Source: CAZMBI01 sp964564675 (GTDB lineage Bacteria > Pseudomonadota > Alphaproteobacteria > Rickettsiales > UBA3002). From it: a DNA stretch of 64,000 nt. Below, in pieces: positions 60,898 through 64,000 of this stretch; position 1 is the stretch's first letter; every line of letters begins with the position of its first letter. A model generated the notes under the pieces. That model was not told the origin of the DNA, ran no database searches, and saw nothing but the letters and a program-made list of their open reading frames with translations. The stretch spans positions 31,186-95,185 of the forward strand of contig CAZMBI010000007.1 of the NCBI GenBank assembly GCA_964564675.1, read 5' to 3'. A program made the position numbers and the translations under genes.

Positions 60898-61413
60898 ATG
60901 CCGCCATGTTTTACCATTACCATACCTTCACCCGTGGGCATGCTGCAATTGATTGCAACACATAAACACTTGATCTGGCTGTCATGCGAAACCAGAAGCT
61001 TAACCGCCATAGGCGGCATCCCGCTGCAACGGGATGACAAACACCCGATACTCCGGCAGACCGTGCGTGAGCTACAGGAATATTTTGATGGCACCCGCAC
61101 CAGGTTTTCGGTGCCTGTCCAACTGGCCGGCACAGCGTTTCAGGAAACCGTGTGGGAGGCGCTGCAATCCATCCCGTATGGCCATACCTGCAGCTATGCC
61201 GATCTGGCGCGCATGATCGGCAAACCCAGCGCGTTTCGCGCAGTGGGGTCGGCCAACGGTTGCAACCCCATCGCCATTATCGTGCCCTGTCACCGCGTTA
61301 TCGCAGCTGATCACTCGCTTGGCGGTTATGGCGGCGGGCTTGAGGTCAAACAGCAATTGCTTGAACTCGAGGGATGCGACATCCTTGACGGGTCCGTGAA
61401 GCAGGCGGCATGA
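60898..61413 (+). CDS. ogt: Methylated-DNA-protein-cysteine methyltransferase
   Basis: 171 aa. Removes alkyl groups from O6-guanine by suicide transfer to Cys131 in IIVPCHRVIA; upstream helix-turn-helix region FQETVWEALQSIPYGHTCSYADLARMIG and Asn-hinge GSANGCNPIAI are typical of Ogt. Start ATG 60898 is 49 bp after bcp in the same direction. Confidence 0.94.
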   Translation: MPPCFTITIPSPVGMLQLIATHKHLIWLSCETRSLTAIGGIPLQRDDKHPILRQTVRELQEYFDGTRTRFSVPVQLAGTAFQETVWEALQSIPYGHTCSYADLARMIGKPSAFRAVGSANGCNPIAIIVPCHRVIAADHSLGGYGGGLEVKQQLLELEGCDILDGSVKQAA

Positions 61414-61503
61414 AACACGCATACCGTATCGGCGCACATTCCTTATGGTATCTTTATGCGACGTTTAATACATACGTATGGATTTTTTAGAAAAGGATAA
61501 TGT

Positions 61504-62262
61504 ATGAGCGCCAATAATAAGAGAAGCACTATTCTCGTCATCGAAGATGATCCCTCCATCCGCAAGCTGCACAGCATTACACTGGAGAACCACGATTATA
61601 AAGTCATCACCGCCAATGACGGGCATGAGGGCGTGCGTTTGGTGGCTTCCACCAAGCCGGAACTCATCGTGTTGGATCTAGGCTTGCCGGATTTCGACGG
61701 CAAAGATGTCATTCGCTTAATCCGCGACAGCTCGCAGGCGCCGATTATTGTATGCACCGTGCGCGACAGCGACAGCGAGTTGATCGCCTGCCTGGATGAG
61801 GGAGCGGATGATTACCTGACCAAGCCCTTCAACCCGGATGTATTGCTCGCACGGGTGCATGCCAATCTGCGCAAATCCGTAACCCAGGCTGCCGGCCAGC
61901 CGGAACTGCAAAACGGCGATATCCATATGGATTTAATCCGCCATGAAGTTTTTTTCAAAGGCGAGAAATTGTCGCTCACACCCAAGGAGTATGACCTGTT
62001 GCGTTATTTCATGATCAACCGCGGCAAGATGCTGACCCACCCCCAGATTCTGCGCGAAGTCTGGGGCCCGGCGCACAGCGACGATATGCAGTATCTGCGG
62101 GTATATATCAGCCAGCTTCGCGAGAAGCTTGAAGGCCCCAACCCGGAGACAACCTATATCTTCACCGAACCGGGCATCGGGTATCGTATGGAAACCATGG
62201 AGAGCGCCACGTCTGCCGCTCATGCCGATGAACCGGAAGCGGCACAGGCAGCCGGGGCATAA
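61504..62262 (+). CDS. OmpR/KdpE-type response regulator
   Basis: 252 aa. Receiver (Asp15/Asp16, phosphoacceptor Asp58 in IVLDLGLPDFDG, Lys107 in YLTKPFNP) plus winged-helix DNA-binding domain (LSLTPKEYDLLRYFMINRGKMLTHPQILREVWG). Sequence in both domains is close to KdpE, but no kdp operon or cognate kinase is next to it; the C-terminal tail is Ala-rich. A potassium role is uncertain. Confidence 0.85.
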   Translation: MSANNKRSTILVIEDDPSIRKLHSITLENHDYKVITANDGHEGVRLVASTKPELIVLDLGLPDFDGKDVIRLIRDSSQAPIIVCTVRDSDSELIACLDEGADDYLTKPFNPDVLLARVHANLRKSVTQAAGQPELQNGDIHMDLIRHEVFFKGEKLSLTPKEYDLLRYFMINRGKMLTHPQILREVWGPAHSDDMQYLRVYISQLREKLEGPNPETTYIFTEPGIGYRMETMESATSAAHADEPEAAQAAGA

Positions 62263-62671
62263 TCACGGGTTTCAAATATTTTAAGCATCCGCCATCATTC
62301 CACTTTATTTCCCCTTCTAGGTCGTGGCAGCATCAGCGTAAATTACCTAAGCGATCCGCACGCAGCCAGCCTTGCCGGGATATCACGGAGAATATGAAAA
62401 TGCCGTGATGGATAGCGGTGAGAGGATTCGAACCAGCCAAGCACGCCCGCAAGGCGTGTTGGCACTTTAAAAAACAGGAGGTCTCGAATCCTCCGGCACT
62501 GGCTGGTCAATTAAACGTGGTCGGGGTGAGTGAACGCATTTCGAACCATTCCCGAGTTACGTTTGCTTGTTTTTCAACTCGAAAGTCAACACCCAATTTA
62601 CAAGTAATATTAAAGCTGCTCCACCAAATTTCGTTAATTAATTATTAACCTCGATTTAGTATCTTAATTTC
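62263..62671. other. 409-bp spacer with tRNA-like remnant; start of AT-rich patch
   Basis: No gene. Contains the tRNA-like element at 62416-62512 and then AT-rich DNA. It marks the change from the ordinary GC content on the left to the low-GC accessory patch on the right. Confidence 0.5.
62416..62512 (-). other. tRNA-like remnant or attachment-type structure
   Basis: On the reverse strand it ends with GGTTCGAATCCTCTCACCGC, like the T-arm and acceptor 3' part of a tRNA-Ser, but the T-stem 5' half (GCTGG) does not pair well. A hairpin (GCCAA-C-ACGCC / GGCGT-GC-TTGGC) and a second T-arm-like GGAGG..CCTCC lie upstream. No convincing anticodon arm. Best explained as a degraded tRNA or integration scar. 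Confidence 0.4.
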
Positions 62672-63574
62672 ATGATCGATTTTAATGATCTGTTTGTTAT
62701 TGATTCCTCGCTGAATGCTGAACAGCAAGCACTATTGCGTGCTTCTTTTGAAGAGTATGCGATTTTACCAACAATTGCAGCAGAATTGGCAGAACTCAAA
62801 TCCAGGCTCGATAACTTGCCTGAGCCTCACAATAGAATAACAATACGCAATGCAGCAGATGGACATGAAGTAATTAAATTTGATTACTTTGATTACGAAG
62901 CGTATCTCAAAAAACAGAGTGTGCAAACTTTAGTGATCAATTTTGATCAACTTAAATCTACCAAATCATGTAACCTCGAAACTGGTGAAGTAGCTACAGT
63001 ATTTTCGCCTGGTATTATTCTCTGGGGTCATGAGATTGCAGGACATGCCGCAGACCCAATATTGCACGAGGTTCAGGATCGTCTTCTAGCGAGCCCTGAG
63101 ATGACTGAAATAGCAGGCAAATACAGGCTCGCTGATGTTGCCGATAAGGACAAGATCCTCTCCGACGCATCGATGATTCGCCTTCGTATGGTAGAAAATG
63201 TTGTAAATGCTCACGAAGAGCATGAAACTCCTATTATATTTGGTGATTATCTTGAAGTGCGGGCAGTTGACATCACGGATCGCGTTCGTGGTGAATTGCC
63301 AGAGCCCATGACTCTGAGGCAGTATTACTCCAATGGTGCGTTGAAAAGTGCGGAGCAAATGATTGGTACGTTTCACGATAAAGGATCACTTAAACAATCG
63401 CTAATAAATAGCCTGACAAAATCGGGAACAATCACTGACAATACTGATGGACTAACACTGGATGATCTTGTTGAAAAGTTACATACAAGAGATTGCAAAG
63501 ATATGCAGGAGCTAATTACAGAAGAATTACAGAATCTGCCAATGCATAAAACAGACTATAAACGCGGAATCTAA
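62672..63574 (+). CDS. Unknown protein with HExxH metallopeptidase-like motif
   Basis: 300 aa, low-GC gene. Residues about 126-131 are HEIAGH in ILWGHEIAGHAADP, a zinc-metalloprotease HExxH signature; a candidate third ligand region RMVENVVNAHEEHE lies about 50 residues further, resembling M91/effector-type gluzincins. No signal peptide; soluble. Not otherwise recognised. Context (tRNA-like remnant left, transposase fragment right, AT-rich) marks an acquired gene. Confidence 0.65.
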   Translation: MIDFNDLFVIDSSLNAEQQALLRASFEEYAILPTIAAELAELKSRLDNLPEPHNRITIRNAADGHEVIKFDYFDYEAYLKKQSVQTLVINFDQLKSTKSCNLETGEVATVFSPGIILWGHEIAGHAADPILHEVQDRLLASPEMTEIAGKYRLADVADKDKILSDASMIRLRMVENVVNAHEEHETPIIFGDYLEVRAVDITDRVRGELPEPMTLRQYYSNGALKSAEQMIGTFHDKGSLKQSLINSLTKSGTITDNTDGLTLDDLVEKLHTRDCKDMQELITEELQNLPMHKTDYKRGI

Positions 63575-63647
63575 TTAATTACCAAAAACCAAACCGACAA
63601 GATTTGAGACAAAAAAATATATTCTATCAATGACTTATGTTTAAAAA

Positions 63648-64000
63648 TCAAAAGCATGAGCAAGCTAACAAATAAGACAAAGCGTAAAGAAAACCCGTTA
63701 TGGCTACCTCTAAAAAACGCATCGGACGGCTGTTTTTAGCCCCTGAGCGCGCAGTGGGCAGGCCCAGAAAACGACGGAACGACAGGCGGTCCCGGATCTG
63801 GTATTCCGTCTGGTCGTCCGAAAGATTATACAGCGATTGCAGAACCAGAACCTTGAACATCAGCACGCAATCAAATGGCGGACGCCCCCCCGGAGCCACG
63901 CTTCTCAGCCCGCTTCTGCGCCTTGTGCAAGCGATACCGGAATGCCTCCCACGGCACCGCCGCTTCCAGCGCTTCCAGCGGATCGCCGTTCCGGCTCAGC
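63648..64000 (-). pseudogene. IS5-type transposase fragment, frameshifted and truncated
   Basis: From the window edge (5' part outside) the reverse strand reads LSRNGDPLEALEAAVPWEAF, and after a shift of frame GGRPPFDCVLMFKVLVLQ, YNLSDDQTEYQIRDRLSF, the DUF772/IS5 transposase N-terminus. The two parts are out of frame at a run of seven G (63885-63891 as C on the plus strand). After FLGL the family sequence ends and an unrelated tail runs to the stop. Likely inactive unless frameshifting restores it and the rest lies elsewhere. Confidence 0.8.

Noticed and set aside
62416..62512. Functional tRNA-Ser or tRNA-Sec gene
   Set aside because: T-stem mismatched and no anticodon arm on either strand; kept only as a remnant.

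Overview
The window looks like chromosomal DNA of a free-living or facultative alphaproteobacterium. Supporting signs are the argD-argF pair with an ATGA overlap, the tsaE-amgK-murU cell-wall recycling cluster, folate-dependent trmFO, hopanoid-type hpnE, glnE, cheY-cheZ, and a lone virB8-virB9 type IV secretion (T4SS) pair of the scattered kind seen in Rickettsiales-like lineages. Complete arginine, histidine and aromatic genes argue against a strongly reduced endosymbiont. The exact order cannot be fixed from the sequence alone.

Layout. 1-2.2 kb: argF (cut by the window edge) and argD, with a terminator-like hairpin upstream, then a DUF465 gene. 2.2-10.2 kb: a second DUF465 gene, htpG, an ankyrin protein, a YceI-cytochrome b561-YceI operon, an FMN reductase, and hisI-aroC. 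9.8-17.9 kb: virB8-virB9 facing three divergent genes for large exported, cysteine-rich, glycine-hinged proteins, two of which share the same six-cysteine module; this is the most unusual part of the window. 17.9-21.4 kb: murU-amgK-tsaE, then cheY-cheZ. 21.5-27.5 kb: a RepA-like ATPase, two genes of unknown function (one behind a good Pho-box-like array of 11-bp repeats), and two tandem paralogous outer-membrane barrels. 27.6-33 kb: tRNA-Leu(UAA), a hybrid histidine kinase with its response regulator, and a small surface/glycan-type cluster (methyltransferase, sulfotransferase, glycosyltransferase-like). 33-46 kb: metabolic and housekeeping genes, including a kefF/kefC-type pair, cobB, dadA, a glutaryl-CoA dehydrogenase, a hisN-like phosphatase, parE and trmFO. 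46-62 kb: an AT-rich unknown gene, hpnE, sodB, cysE with a cysteine desulfurase, anmK, tyrS, an AsmA/YhdP-like protein, glnE, bcp, ogt and a kdpE-like regulator. 62.3-64 kb: an AT-rich accessory patch with a tRNA-like remnant, an HExxH-bearing unknown protein and a broken IS5-type transposase.

A theme across the window is the in-frame insertion of palindromic intergenic-type repeats into essential or conserved genes (trmFO, hpnE, twice in tyrS, probably cobB), as known for Rickettsia palindromic elements. AnmK, AmgK and MurU together support recycling of anhydro-MurNAc directly to UDP-MurNAc. No rRNA, CRISPR array or complete mobile element was seen.
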